This document shows positions 8,333-17,885 of a stretch of 64,000 bases of DNA, piece after piece. Numbering within the stretch: position 1 is the first letter of the stretch; every line of letters begins with the position of its first letter. Below the pieces are notes generated by a model that saw only the letters and a list, made by a program, of their open reading frames with translations, ran no database searches and was not told the DNA's origin. This DNA comes from JACKIC01 sp964543795 (GTDB lineage: Bacteria > Planctomycetota > UBA1135 > UBA2386): contig CAZIZN010000002.1 of the NCBI GenBank assembly GCA_964543795.1, positions 1 to 64,000 of the forward strand, written 5' to 3'. The translations under genes and the position numbers were made by a program.

Positions 8333-11300
8333 TCAGCGATCGTTCGCGAGCAGGCGCCGCACCAGGTCGATCAGCACCGTCGGGGTGAACGGTTTCTGCA
8401 GGAAGGCGAACTCGGCCTGCAGCACGCCGCGGCGGACGACGTCGTCGTCGGTGTAGCCGGACAGCAGCAGCACCTTGCACTCGGGCCGCAGGGTCCGCAT
8501 CCGTTCCGCGAGTTCGCGTCCGCCGAGGTTCGGCATCACGACGTCGGACAGCAGCAGGTCGATGCGTCCCGGATGCGCCGCCGCGACACGCAGCGCCTCG
8601 GCGCCGTCGCTCGCCTCGAGAATCGTGTAGCCGCAGCCCTCGAGCACCCGGCGGGCGACCTTGCGCACGGTGTTCTCGTCCTCCACGAGCAGGATCGTCG
8701 CGTGCCCCCGCTCCTGCGGCCCCGTTCGCAGCGGCTCGGCATCCGCCGGCGAGATCGGCGAGACCCTCGGCAGGAAGATGCGGAAGCGGGTGCCGCGGCC
8801 GAGTTCGCTGGTGGCGACGACGTGCCCGTGCGACTGCCGCACGATGCTGTGCACCATCGCGAGACCGAGGCCCGTGCCCTTGCCGACGGCCTTCGTGGTG
8901 AAGAACGGTTCGAAGATCCGCGCCAGCGTCGCCCGATCCATGCCGACGCCCGTGTCGGCGACCTGCAATTGCACGTACTGGCCGGGCGGTACGTCGGCCG
9001 CACCGAGCGGGTCGGTCGCGTCCTGCGCGACGTTCGCGGTCGCGATGTGCAGGTTGCCACCGCGCGGCATCGCATCGCGTGCGTTCAGCGCGAGGTTGAG
9101 CAGCACCTGTTCGATCTGGCCCTGGTCGGCATGGACGTCGGCCGGCGCCGCGGCCAGATCGAGGGTCACCTGCACGTGTTCGCCGACCAGCCGCCGCAGC
9201 ATCGCCGCGCTGCTCTGCACCGTGGAGTTCAGGTCGATCACTCGCGGATCGAGCACCTGCTGCCGGCTGAACGCGAGCAGCTGGCGGGTGAGCATGCCGG
9301 CCTGTTCCGCGGCGCGGCGGATGTCGACGAGCAGCGCGCGCTGCGGGTCGTCGGGCGCCTGCTGACCGAGCAGCAGATCGGTGCAGCCGTAGATGACCGT
9401 CAGCCAGTTGTTGAAGTCGTGCGCGACGCCGCCCGCGAGCTGCCCCACCGCCTCGAGCTTCTGCGCCTGCCGGATCTGCTCCTCGAGTCGGCGTCGCTCG
9501 GTGACGTCGGTCTGCACGCCGATGAAGTGCGTGAGTCGTCCGTCGGCGTCGGTCACCGGGGAGATCGCCAGTTCGTTCCAGAACGGCGTGCCGTCCTTGC
9601 GGTAGTTCAGCAGTTCGACCTTGCAGCCGTGACCTTCGCGCAGCGCCTCCCGGACGATCGCGACGGCCGCCGGGTCGGTGTCCTTGCCCTGCAGGAAGCG
9701 GCAGTTCCTGCCGAGCACCTCGTGCTCCTCGTAGCCCGTCATGCGCGTGAAGCTCGGACTCGCGTAGAGGGTCGGGGTGTCGGGCTGCGACGCGTCGCAG
9801 ATCATGATGCCCTGGCCGATGGCCCGCATCGCGCGGTCGCGGATGCGCAGGGCGGCCTCCGCGCGGCGCTGGTCGGTCACGTCGATCGCGACGCCGCCGA
9901 CGAGGCCGCCGCGTTCCGTCGAGGGCACGGGGAACTTGTGCACCAGGTACTCGCCGAGGCTGCCGTCGGCGCGCGGCCCGCGCTCCGTGGTCTGCAGCGG
10001 CTCGCCGGTGGCCCGCACGCGCCGGTTGTTCGCCAGGTAGAGCTCCAGCGCCGCGTCGGGCATGACCTGCGACAACGGCAGGTCGGTCAGCTCGCCGGCC
10101 TGGCGCCCGATGATGCGGTGGAACGCGGCGTTGGCGAACACGAAGCGGTCGTTCTCGTCGACGATCCAGGCCAGCGTCGGACTGTTGTCCATGAAGGCTC
10201 GGAACCGCGCCTCGCTGCTGCGCCGGGCGTCCTCGGCCTGCTTGCGGTCGTCGATGTCGGCACACACACCGACCCACCGCCGCGCGCCGTCGGGGGCCAC
10301 GACGAGGTCGGCCTGCGACAGGAACCAGCGGTAGCGACCGTCCTTGCCGCGCAACCGGTACTGCACCGAGTAGGGTTCGCCCGTCGCCTTGCTGCGCGCC
10401 CACTGCTGCAGCGCTTCGGGCACGTCGTCCGGGTGCAGTGCCTCGGTCCAGCTCTCGGCGCGCAGGTCGTCGGGCGTCTGGCCGGTGTAGTCGTACCAGC
10501 GTCGATTGTGCAGCAGCGGGTGGCCGCCGGCGTCGTAGACCCACATCAACGCCGGGATCGAATCGATGAGGCTGCGGTTGCGCAGTTCGCTCGCCTGCAG
10601 TGCGGCCTCGACCTGCTGCCGCTCACGTTCGACGACGAAGCCGTCGAGCGCGAAGGACACGCTCGGCAGCACTTCGCCGAGGGTCGCGACGAGCTGGTCG
10701 GTGAAGAAGCCCGCCTGCGCAGCGTAGAGGGTCAGCACGCCCGCGACGGTGCCTCCCTGGTGGAACGGGAGCGCCGCGGAAGCGGCGAAACCGACGCGCC
10801 TGGCGTGTTCGTGCCACGGCGCGGTCATGGGCGACGCCATGAAGTCGTTGACGAAGTAGGAGCGTCCGGTGAGCGCCGCGCGGCCCGTCGGTCCGTGCGA
10901 GCGGCGGTCGTCGTCGTCGAGCGGGATCACCAGCCCGTGCATGTAGCCGTCGTCCTGGCCCGCACAGGCCACCATCTGCAGCCGGTCGCCGCTCGGCACG
11001 CCGACCCAGGCGAACTTGAACCGCCCCGTCTCCACGGCGATCGCGCAGATCTCGCGATACAGCTGCTCGGCGGAGCGGCAGCGGTTGATCGCGCGGTGGG
11101 CGCGCGACAGCATCGCGTAGAGCTCGTTGCGGATCGCGAGTTCGCGCGCCGCGCGCCGGCGTTCGGTGATGTCGGCGACGATCACGCCGGCGCCGACGAT
11201 TGCGTCCTGGTGTCGCACCGGGAAGTAGCTGACCGACCAGTGTCGCAGCAGGGTGGGATCGGCCGGGCTCCTGCCGACGACCTCCTGGTCGCGCAGCACC

Positions 11301-11539
11301 TCGCCCTGGAACACACGCGCGTAGATCGGCGCCAGCACGGGCCAGAGCTCCGGGACCATCTCCTGCACGGTGCGGCCGATGTGTTCGGCCACGGAGCGGC
11401 CGTTGATCGCGGCGAGGCTGTCGTTGATGCGGACGTGCCGGAACTCGCGATCGATGAACGCGAAGCCGATGGGCGCGTGCCGGAACAGAGCTTCGAGGAG
11501 CGCGAGTCGTTCCTCCACCGGGCTGCTTCCGTCCAGCAA
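8333..11539 (-). CDS. LOV-domain hybrid histidine kinase (PAS-GAF-PAS-PAS-LOV-HK-REC)
   Basis: A 1,068-residue sensor. Visible order: PAS (about 15-125), GAF (135-300), PAS (310-435), PAS (440-555), a fourth PAS that is a canonical LOV domain (560-680), HisKA and ATPase (690-925), then a receiver domain (945-1068). The LOV domain has GRNCRFLQG with photoactive-type Cys613, then NYRKDGTPFWNELAISPV and FIGVQTDVT, the usual flavin contacts. The H-box is GGVAHDFNN (His707), the N-box NLALNARDAM, and the G-boxes DTGVGMD and GTGLGLAM. The receiver phosphoacceptor is Asp999 (LLLSDVVMPN). No transmembrane helix is seen, so it is likely a cytoplasmic blue-light sensor. Light activity is inferred from the motif only. 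The gene is followed 21 bp later by a Ser/Thr kinase. Confidence 0.93.
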   Translation of the reverse strand: MLDGSSPVEERLALLEALFRHAPIGFAFIDREFRHVRINDSLAAINGRSVAEHIGRTVQEMVPELWPVLAPIYARVFQGEVLRDQEVVGRSPADPTLLRHWSVSYFPVRHQDAIVGAGVIVADITERRRAARELAIRNELYAMLSRAHRAINRCRSAEQLYREICAIAVETGRFKFAWVGVPSGDRLQMVACAGQDDGYMHGLVIPLDDDDRRSHGPTGRAALTGRSYFVNDFMASPMTAPWHEHARRVGFAASAALPFHQGGTVAGVLTLYAAQAGFFTDQLVATLGEVLPSVSFALDGFVVERERQQVEAALQASELRNRSLIDSIPALMWVYDAGGHPLLHNRRWYDYTGQTPDDLRAESWTEALHPDDVPEALQQWARSKATGEPYSVQYRLRGKDGRYRWFLSQADLVVAPDGARRWVGVCADIDDRKQAEDARRSSEARFRAFMDNSPTLAWIVDENDRFVFANAAFHRIIGRQAGELTDLPLSQVMPDAALELYLANNRRVRATGEPLQTTERGPRADGSLGEYLVHKFPVPSTERGGLVGGVAIDVTDQRRAEAALRIRDRAMRAIGQGIMICDASQPDTPTLYASPSFTRMTGYEEHEVLGRNCRFLQGKDTDPAAVAIVREALREGHGCKVELLNYRKDGTPFWNELAISPVTDADGRLTHFIGVQTDVTERRRLEEQIRQAQKLEAVGQLAGGVAHDFNNWLTVIYGCTDLLLGQQAPDDPQRALLVDIRRAAEQAGMLTRQLLAFSRQQVLDPRVIDLNSTVQSSAAMLRRLVGEHVQVTLDLAAAPADVHADQGQIEQVLLNLALNARDAMPRGGNLHIATANVAQDATDPLGAADVPPGQYVQLQVADTGVGMDRATLARIFEPFFTTKAVGKGTGLGLAMVHSIVRQSHGHVVATSELGRGTRFRIFLPRVSPISPADAEPLRTGPQERGHATILLVEDENTVRKVARRVLEGCGYTILEASDGAEALRVAAAHPGRIDLLLSDVVMPNLGGRELAERMRTLRPECKVLLLSGYTDDDVVRRGVLQAEFAFLQKPFTPTVLIDLVRRLLANDR

Positions 11540-11759
11540 TGGTCACCTGCGAGGCATGGATGTCGGCGCGCTGCGGTGGGCCCGCGTTCGCACACGGGCA
11601 GTACGATCGCGCGCAGCGGGTACCGGGTCGGCACGCTGCCCCGCCTGCCGCCGACTGTCAATCGCGGAGGCGGGCGGCGGCCAGGAATGTGGCGGTGCGC
11701 CCGCGCCGGCGATCCGACGCCCCTCGCCATCGCGGCACGGCTTGTGGCAGCATCCGGAC

Positions 11760-14066
11760 ATGCGCCCGGCCCGGCTTCTCGCTTCCCTGCTGCCCCTGGT
11801 CCCGTTGGCCGCGCAGGGCACGCGTGCCGACTACGAACGCGCGGCGCGGCTCGCGCGCGAGTGGCCGGCCGCGCAGCGGCCGTTCCGCCCCGAGGTGCAG
11901 TGGCTCGACGGCGGTCGGGAGCTGTGGTTCCGTGCCGGCCGCGAGGCGGGCGCGGTCTACGTGCGCGTGGACGCGACCGGAGCGGCGCGTTCTGCCGCGA
12001 CGCTGCGCGAACTGGGCATCGCGGAATCGCCCGTGCCGCTGCAGCCGCAGCGGCGCCACGGTCCGAGCGCCGACAGCAGCCACCCGACGAAGATCACCTT
12101 CGAGAACCGCTTCGAGCGCCCCGTGCGACTGTTCTGGTCGGACGGTCAGGGGCGGCTGCGCGGCTACGGCGAACTGGCCCCCGGAGCGATACGGGAGCAA
12201 CCGACGTTCCGCGGCCACGTGTGGGTCGCCGATTTCGCCGCCGACGACCTCGCCGGCGTGTTCACGGCGGCGGCGACGCCCGGTCTGGCGGTGGTCGATG
12301 CGGCGGCCCGCGAGGTGGCGATGGCCGGGCGGGGGCCGCGTCCCGACGCGATGTCGCGGCTCTTCGTGCGCGAACACGACGTGTACGGTCGCGGCGAGGA
12401 CGGCGAGGAGTTCCGGCTCACGCACGACGGCAGCGCCGCATCGGCCCATCGCCGCCCCGCCAGCTGGTCGCCCACGGGCAGCCACGCGCTCGGCTTCCGG
12501 GTGACCCGCAGCGAGCCGCGGACCGTGCACCTGATCGAGGCCGCACCCGCGGACCAGCTGCAGCCCAGGCTGCATTCGCTGGCGTATCGCAAGCCCGGCG
12601 ACGCGATCGACGAACGCCTGCCGGTGCTGTTCGACCTCGCGGGCCGCCGCGCCGTGCCGATCGATCCCGCGCCGTTCGCCGGTGCGTGGTCGGTCGAGGT
12701 CATGCGCTGGTCCGCGGACGGGCGCGAGGTGTTCCTGCTGCACAACGAGCGCGGCCACCAGCGCCTCGCCGTGCTCGCGGTCGAAGCGGCCACGGGTGCC
12801 GTGCGCACGGTGTTCGAGGAGCGCAGTGCGACGTTCGTCGACTACTCTCAGAAGCTCTGCGTGCACTGGCTCGACGACGGCCGGACGCTGCTCTGGGCGA
12901 GCGAACGCGACGGCTGGAACCACCTCTACCGCGTCGACATGGCCAGCGGTGCCGCCGTGCAGGTGACGCGCGGCGAGTGGGTGTTCCGTCGCCTCGAGCA
13001 CGTCGACGAGGCCGCCGGCGAGGTGTGGTTCGCGGCGCACGGCATCGTGCCGGACCAGGACCCCTACCACCTGCACCTCGCGCGGATCGGTCTGGACGGC
13101 AAGGGGCTCGTCGTGTTGACGAAGGGCGACGGCGACCACGAATGGAGCTTCGCGCCGGACCGCCGTTCGTTCGTCGATCGCTGGTCGCGCGTCGATCTGC
13201 CGCCGGTGACCGAGTGGCGCGACGCCCGCGACGGCACGCTGCGCGCCGAACTCGGCCGCGACGACGCGACGGCTCTGCTGGCGGCGGGCTTCCGGCCGCC
13301 CGAGCGCTTCGTCGCCAAGGGCCGCGACGGGGTCACCGACATCCACGGCATCCTCATCCTGCCGTCGGACTTCGATCCGGCGCGTCGCTACCCCGTGCTC
13401 GAAGCCGTCTACGCCGGCCCGCAGGACTTCCACGTGCCCAAGCAGTGGGGCCTCGGGCTGCGCCAGCGCGCGCTCGCCGAGCTGGGCTTCGTGGTGGTGC
13501 AGATCGACGGCATGGGCACCAACTGGCGGCACAAGGCGTTCCAGGACGTCTGCTGGCGCAACCTCGCCGACGGCGGCTTCCCGGACCGGATCGTCTGGCT
13601 GGCCGAGGCCGCCGCGAGCCGCCCGTGGCTCGACCTCTCGCGGGTCGGTGTCTACGGCGGCAGTGCCGGCGGGCAGAACGCGCTGGCGGCGCTGCTGCAC
13701 CACGGCCACTTCTACCGGGCGGGCGCGGCCGACTGCGGCTGCCACGACAACCGCATGGACAAGGTGTGGTGGAACGAGGCCTGGATGGGGTACCCGGTGG
13801 GCCCCTGGTACGCCGACAACAGCAACGTGACGCACGCGGCGAAGCTGCAGGGCAAGCTCCTGCTCACCGTCGGCGAACTCGACCGCAACGTCGACCCGGC
13901 CTCGACGATGCAGGTCGTGAAGGCGTTGATCGCCGCGGACAAGGACTTCGACCTGCTCGTGGTGCCTGGCGGCGGCCACGGTGTCGGCGAGACGTCCTAT
14001 GCGGCGCGGCGCCGCGCGGACTTCTTCGTGCGGCACCTGCTCGGGGTGGAGCCGCGGGCGCGTTGA
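11760..14066 (+). CDS. S9B (dipeptidyl peptidase 4-type) serine peptidase, secreted
   Basis: A 768-residue exported prolyl-oligopeptidase-family peptidase. A signal peptide (about residues 1-19, LLASLLPLVPLAAQ) precedes an eight-bladed propeller region (about 60-510), then the alpha/beta hydrolase domain. The catalytic triad is visible as Ser635 in GGSAGG, Asp708 in VGELDRNVDP and His740 in GGGHGVGE. Related enzymes remove dipeptides after Pro or Ala from peptides in the periplasm. The protein has the hydrolase-domain hallmark YPVLEAVYAGPQDFHVPK. It is divergent from the LOV kinase, with a 220-bp gap showing no clear promoter. Confidence 0.93.
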   Translation: MRPARLLASLLPLVPLAAQGTRADYERAARLAREWPAAQRPFRPEVQWLDGGRELWFRAGREAGAVYVRVDATGAARSAATLRELGIAESPVPLQPQRRHGPSADSSHPTKITFENRFERPVRLFWSDGQGRLRGYGELAPGAIREQPTFRGHVWVADFAADDLAGVFTAAATPGLAVVDAAAREVAMAGRGPRPDAMSRLFVREHDVYGRGEDGEEFRLTHDGSAASAHRRPASWSPTGSHALGFRVTRSEPRTVHLIEAAPADQLQPRLHSLAYRKPGDAIDERLPVLFDLAGRRAVPIDPAPFAGAWSVEVMRWSADGREVFLLHNERGHQRLAVLAVEAATGAVRTVFEERSATFVDYSQKLCVHWLDDGRTLLWASERDGWNHLYRVDMASGAAVQVTRGEWVFRRLEHVDEAAGEVWFAAHGIVPDQDPYHLHLARIGLDGKGLVVLTKGDGDHEWSFAPDRRSFVDRWSRVDLPPVTEWRDARDGTLRAELGRDDATALLAAGFRPPERFVAKGRDGVTDIHGILILPSDFDPARRYPVLEAVYAGPQDFHVPKQWGLGLRQRALAELGFVVVQIDGMGTNWRHKAFQDVCWRNLADGGFPDRIVWLAEAAASRPWLDLSRVGVYGGSAGGQNALAALLHHGHFYRAGAADCGCHDNRMDKVWWNEAWMGYPVGPWYADNSNVTHAAKLQGKLLLTVGELDRNVDPASTMQVVKALIAADKDFDLLVVPGGGHGVGETSYAARRRADFFVRHLLGVEPRAR

Positions 14067-14150
14067 CGTGGTGCCGGGTGCCGTCGGCCGCGCCGCCGCG
14101 CGGGGCGCGCCCTGGCGCCCGGCGGGGGGCAGCGGCTCTGATGTCGCGAT

Positions 14151-15050
14151 ATGGCTCGCCCCGCGTGCTGGATGCTTCTCGGTGCCCTGCTGGTGTTCGG
14201 TTGCAGCACGGCGCCGCCGACGACGGTGCCCGGCCCGGGTGCCGGCGTCGCCGCGGCGGCGCGGCTGCGCGAGGCGCTCGACGGCGAAGCGCTCTACACG
14301 TTCGCCGGCGGCCTCAAGCCCCTGAGCTGCGGTTTCTGGCACACGTCGATCGACGTCGCCGCGCCCGATCTCGCCACCGTGCGCGCCGTGCGCGCGCAAC
14401 TCGCGGCCTGCCGCGACGAGGCGCTGTGGGCCGACGTGACGGTGTTCCACGAAGCGCACGGCGAAGGCGGCGGCCGGCGCTTCGCGCAGGCCTACGTGGC
14501 CGACCGCGCGGCCGTCGCCCGCCTGCTGCACGAGCACGCGGCGTTCTTCGCACCCTACGGGCTGGCCCCCGACACGCATCCCGCGGAGGTGTTGGCGGTC
14601 GTCGAGCGCATGCCTGAACTCGACCGGCACCGCGGACTCGGACTCCTGTTCGGCTATCCCTTGCACGCGATCGAGTTCTTCGTCGCGTCGACGCGGGACC
14701 GGGAGAAGGGTGCGGAGCCGACGCCGCGGCGTTTCGTGCAGATCCCGACGTTCGGTGCGGCGGAGGGCCGGTTCGTCTACGCGGTGCCGCCCGACCACGT
14801 CGACGACGCGGCGGATCTGCGGCTGCGCGAACGCGCGGCGGCGATCCTGGCGCGCTATCGCGAACTGCGGGCCACGGCGCCCGCCGACGACCTCGAGGCA
14901 TGGCTGCGCATCGTCCGCACGCTGCGTGCCGAGTTCGCGCCGGCCGCCGCCGGCGAGGGGGGCGCGCCGAGTGCGTCCCGGCGGCCGGGGGCGGCGCCGG
15001 GCCGACCGACTCAAGCCGCCGGTGCGGTGGCACCGATGGCAGCGGCATGA
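14151..15050 (+). CDS. Lipoprotein of unknown function
   Basis: A 299-residue protein beginning with a lipoprotein signal: hydrophobic MLLGALLVFG then Cys18, a good lipobox (VFGC). It should be lipid-anchored outside the cytoplasm. The body has a YTFAGGLKPLSCGFWHTSID segment near residue 50 and His-rich stretches (LLHEHAAFF), but I recognise no family. The last 40 residues are low-complexity Ala/Gly/Pro. Its TGA overlaps the ATG of the next gene (ATGA at 15047-15050), so translation of the two is probably coupled. Confidence 0.75.
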   Translation: MARPACWMLLGALLVFGCSTAPPTTVPGPGAGVAAAARLREALDGEALYTFAGGLKPLSCGFWHTSIDVAAPDLATVRAVRAQLAACRDEALWADVTVFHEAHGEGGGRRFAQAYVADRAAVARLLHEHAAFFAPYGLAPDTHPAEVLAVVERMPELDRHRGLGLLFGYPLHAIEFFVASTRDREKGAEPTPRRFVQIPTFGAAEGRFVYAVPPDHVDDAADLRLRERAAAILARYRELRATAPADDLEAWLRIVRTLRAEFAPAAAGEGGAPSASRRPGAAPGRPTQAAGAVAPMAAA

Positions 15051-15760
15051 CGACCGCGAGCCCCGCCGAGCGGGCGGTGATCCTGCCCCGCACGCGTCCC
15101 CAGCACGACGTCGCGTCGCTGCTGCACCCCGTCTCCCCCTACGAGGGCTTCGACGCCTCGGCCTGGCCCTTCGATCCGCAGGGCTGGAACGGCGATTCGC
15201 CGCTGTTCGACCGGCTGATCGAAGAGCTGAATCCGGGGCTCGTGATCGAGGTGGGCTCGTGGAAGGGGCAGTCGGCGATCCACATGGCGGGAGCGATGGC
15301 GGCGCGCCGCAGCGACGCGCAGCTGGTCTGCGTCGACACGTGGCTCGGGTCGTACGACTGGTGGCTCGATCCGCGGCGTTCGCCGCGCGCCGACATGGGC
15401 ATCCGCCACGGTTACCCGACGCTCTACTACCAGTTCCTCGCCAACGTGGTGCACGCGGGGCTGCAGGACGTGATCGTGCCGTTCCCCGCGACCTCGACGA
15501 TCGCCGCGCGGCTGCTGATCGCGCGCGGCATCCAGGCCGATCTGATCTACGTCGACGGCAGCCACGAGGAGAACGACGTCTACCTGGACATCGTCTACTA
15601 CTGGCACACGCTGCGCGCCGGCGGCGTCATGTTCGGCGACGACCACCGCATCGAGTACTACCCGGGCGTCGTGCGTGCGGTCGCAGCGTTCGCGCGGGAA
15701 CAGGGGCTGACGGTCGAGGTGGTGGACGGCCAGTTCTGGCGGTTGCGCAAGCCCGCCTGA
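15047..15760 (+). CDS. Class I SAM-dependent methyltransferase (CmcI/Methyltransf_24-like)
   Basis: A 237-residue protein. The SAM-binding motif I is VIEVGSWKGQSAIHMA (about residues 65-80). It is followed by LVCVDTWLGS (acidic motif II) and ADLIYVDGSHEENDVYLDI, the VDGSHxY-type segment typical of methyltransferase 24 and CmcI-like families, then GGVMFGDD. These features support a small-molecule or glycan methyltransferase, but the substrate is unknown. The ATG overlaps the stop of the upstream lipoprotein gene by four bases. Confidence 0.82.
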   Translation: MTTASPAERAVILPRTRPQHDVASLLHPVSPYEGFDASAWPFDPQGWNGDSPLFDRLIEELNPGLVIEVGSWKGQSAIHMAGAMAARRSDAQLVCVDTWLGSYDWWLDPRRSPRADMGIRHGYPTLYYQFLANVVHAGLQDVIVPFPATSTIAARLLIARGIQADLIYVDGSHEENDVYLDIVYYWHTLRAGGVMFGDDHRIEYYPGVVRAVAAFAREQGLTVEVVDGQFWRLRKPA

Positions 15761-15849
15761 GCGGACCATCCGTGCCTCCGCCGGGGCGCGCCGGCCGCGA
15801 TGCGGACCACATACCGGCGACGAGATGCTTCGTCGCCGCGGCCCCGCGA

Positions 15850-15855
15850 TACCTT
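15850..15855 (+). promoter_or_regulatory. Candidate -10 element TACCTT
   Basis: GATACCTT ends 10 bp before the ATG at 15865, implying a very short leader. The same sequence occurs before the haloperoxidase gene at 16587. No matching -35 is evident. Confidence 0.3.
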
Positions 15856-15864
15856 CGCGGCACC

Positions 15865-16380
15865 ATGAGAACCTCCGTCGCGGTCCCCGTCCTGTTGGTT
15901 CTGTTCGCCGCGTGCGAGAGCGCGGCGGAGCCCGCTCCGCAGCAGTTCCTGAGCCTTGGCATCGCGAACTCGTTCGCGCCGGGGAACGGCGTCTTCTGCT
16001 CCGGGCAACCGACCGAGGAACAGTTCGCGAAGCTCGCCGACGCCGGCATCGTGCGCGTGATCTCGCTGCGTGCCGCCGAGGAGAAGGGCAGCGGCTGGGA
16101 GGAAGCGAAGGCCAGGGAACTCGGCATCGGGTTCGTCCGCATCCCGGTCGCCGGGGAGGCCGGCATCACGGTCGACAACGCGCAGGCGCTTGCCCGGCAG
16201 CTCGCCGCAGCGCCGGGCCCGGTGCTCGTGAGCTGCGCCAGCAGCAATCGCGTCGGCGCGCTGTTCGCGCTCAAGGCGCACTACGTCGACGGCAAGCCCG
16301 CCGACGAGGCGCTTGCGTTCGGCAGGTCCTGCGGGCTCGTCAAGGCGGAGCCGACGGTCGCGAAGATCCTCGGCCGGTAG
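15865..16380 (+). CDS. DUF442-type phosphatase-like protein, exported
   Basis: A 171-residue protein with an N-terminal export signal (VLLVLFAACES, possibly a lipobox with Cys16). The rest resembles the DUF442/beta-lactamase-hydrolase-like group related to dual-specificity phosphatases: SGQPTEEQFAKLADAGIVRVISLR near the N-terminus and the C-x4-R loop in VSCASSNRVGAL. In that loop the usual Gly before Thr-Arg is replaced by Ser-Asn, which may alter activity. Family placement is good, but catalytic function is uncertain. Confidence 0.75.
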   Translation: MRTSVAVPVLLVLFAACESAAEPAPQQFLSLGIANSFAPGNGVFCSGQPTEEQFAKLADAGIVRVISLRAAEEKGSGWEEAKARELGIGFVRIPVAGEAGITVDNAQALARQLAAAPGPVLVSCASSNRVGALFALKAHYVDGKPADEALAFGRSCGLVKAEPTVAKILGR

Positions 16381-16586
16381 GGCTCCGGCGGTGCCGGCGC
16401 GGCTCTGACGTACGCGTCCGGCGTGCAGCAGCGGCGCAGGACTGCGTTGCCATGGCGCGCGCGACGGCGATCGAGCCCGCACCTCGTCGGCTGCGCTCGT
16501 CCGCAACGCCGCGTTGCGCGCGTCCGCCGGCGGTGGGCTGCAACTGCGACGAAGCCGTCGCCGCCCGCGACGAACTGGCGTCGTGA

Positions 16587-16592
16587 TACCTT
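16587..16592 (+). promoter_or_regulatory. Candidate -10 element TACCTT
   Basis: TGATACCTT ends six bases before the ATG at 16599. If real, transcription would begin at or inside the start codon, so the transcript would be essentially leaderless. Confidence 0.3.
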
Positions 16593-16598
16593 GCAGTA

Positions 16599-17870
16599 AT
16601 GCTCGTCTCACCCGTCTCGCTCGTCCGCGGTGCAGCCGCTGCGTGTCTCGCCCTCGTGCACCTCACTGCGCAGGCGGGACCGCCACCCGATCCCGTGCTG
16701 CAGTGGAACGAGGCCGCGCTCGCCGCGATCCGCGCGACGAACTCGCCGCCGCCCCGCGCCTCGCGTCAGCTCGCGATCCTGCATGCCGCGGTGTTCGATG
16801 CGGCCAACGGCGTGCAGACGCGTTACGAGTGCTACCTCGTCCCGCCCGCCGCGCCGCAGCCCAGCAGCTGCCTGGCCGCCGTTGCCACGGCAGGCCACGA
16901 CGTGTTGGCCGAGTTGTTCCCTGGCCAGAGTGCCGGTTTCGCGGTCCTGCGCGACGACATGCTGGCTCGCGTGCACAACCGCGCGGCGCTCGGGAACGGC
17001 AGCACCTGGGGCGCTCTGGTCGCCCAGCAGGTGCTGCTCGCGCGGACGAACGACGGCTCGACCGCGGTTGCGAGCCACCCCGGTTCGCTCGCGCCCGGCG
17101 CCTGGCGCCCGACGGTCTCGTTCGGCGGCAACGTGCTGCCGGCGTTGCTGCCGCAGTGGGGTCACGTGACGCCGTTCGGCATCGCCGACGTGACGGCGCT
17201 GCAGCCGCCGGCGCCGCCGGCCCTGTCCACGGCGCAGTACGCGCTCGAGGTGGGCCTCACGCAGGCGATCGGCGGCGCACAGAGCTCCGCACGCAGCGCG
17301 GAGGAGACCGAGATCGCGCACTTCTGGGGCTATGGGCCCGGCACCTCGACGCCGCCGGGACACTGGAACCAGATCGCCCAGGCGGTGGTGGCGCAACGTC
17401 CGATGCAGGTCGTCGACTCGGCGCGCCTGTTCGCGCTGCTGAACATCGCGTTGGCGGACGCCGCCATCGTGTGCTGGCGCTGCAAGTACGACGCGAGCTA
17501 CTGGCGGCCCATCACCGCGATCCATCTGGCCGACCAGGACGGCAACGCCGCGACCACGGCCGATCCGGCGTGGATGCCGCTGCTGCCCACGCCGCCTTTC
17601 CCCGAATACACTTCGGGCCACAGCACGTTCAGCGGCGCTGCGGCGGCCGTGCTGGCGGGAGTGATCGGGGACAGGACTCCGTTCGCGGCGATCTCGGACG
17701 ACCTGCCCGGTGTCGTGCGCCACTACCGGAGCTTCTCGCACGCCGCCTTCGAGAGCGGCATGAGCCGGATCTACGGCGGCATCCATTTCATGTCGGGCAA
17801 CCTGCTCGGTCTCGAGGGCGGGGCCCGGATCGGCACCGAGGTCTTGCAGACGCGGCTGCGCCGGCACTGA
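16599..17870 (+). CDS. Secreted vanadium-dependent haloperoxidase-like (PAP2 superfamily) protein
   Basis: A 423-residue protein with a signal peptide (cleavage near HLTAQA). The vanadate/phosphate-binding set of the PAP2/haloperoxidase superfamily is visible. It comprises Lys296 and Arg303 in KYDASYWRPITAI, EYTSGHSTFSGAAA with the Ser-Gly-His trio, and SRIYGGIHFMSGN with the last Arg and His. Early FDAANG and late HF placement also match this family. Members oxidise halides with hydrogen peroxide; acid-phosphatase activity is an alternative for this fold. The gene ends 15 bp before the convergent PSD1-type gene. Confidence 0.88.
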   Translation: MLVSPVSLVRGAAAACLALVHLTAQAGPPPDPVLQWNEAALAAIRATNSPPPRASRQLAILHAAVFDAANGVQTRYECYLVPPAAPQPSSCLAAVATAGHDVLAELFPGQSAGFAVLRDDMLARVHNRAALGNGSTWGALVAQQVLLARTNDGSTAVASHPGSLAPGAWRPTVSFGGNVLPALLPQWGHVTPFGIADVTALQPPAPPALSTAQYALEVGLTQAIGGAQSSARSAEETEIAHFWGYGPGTSTPPGHWNQIAQAVVAQRPMQVVDSARLFALLNIALADAAIVCWRCKYDASYWRPITAIHLADQDGNAATTADPAWMPLLPTPPFPEYTSGHSTFSGAAAAVLAGVIGDRTPFAAISDDLPGVVRHYRSFSHAAFESGMSRIYGGIHFMSGNLLGLEGGARIGTEVLQTRLRRH

Positions 17871-17885
17871 GCGGGTCCGGCGAGC

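Noticed and set aside
5402..14617. An uninterrupted 9.2-kb plus-strand reading frame (over 3,000 codons) running antisense to the Ser/Thr kinase and LOV kinase genes.
   Set aside because: The translation is Arg/Ala/Gly/His-rich and without domains, and it runs across several real genes. It is a by-product of extreme third-position G+C, not a giant protein.
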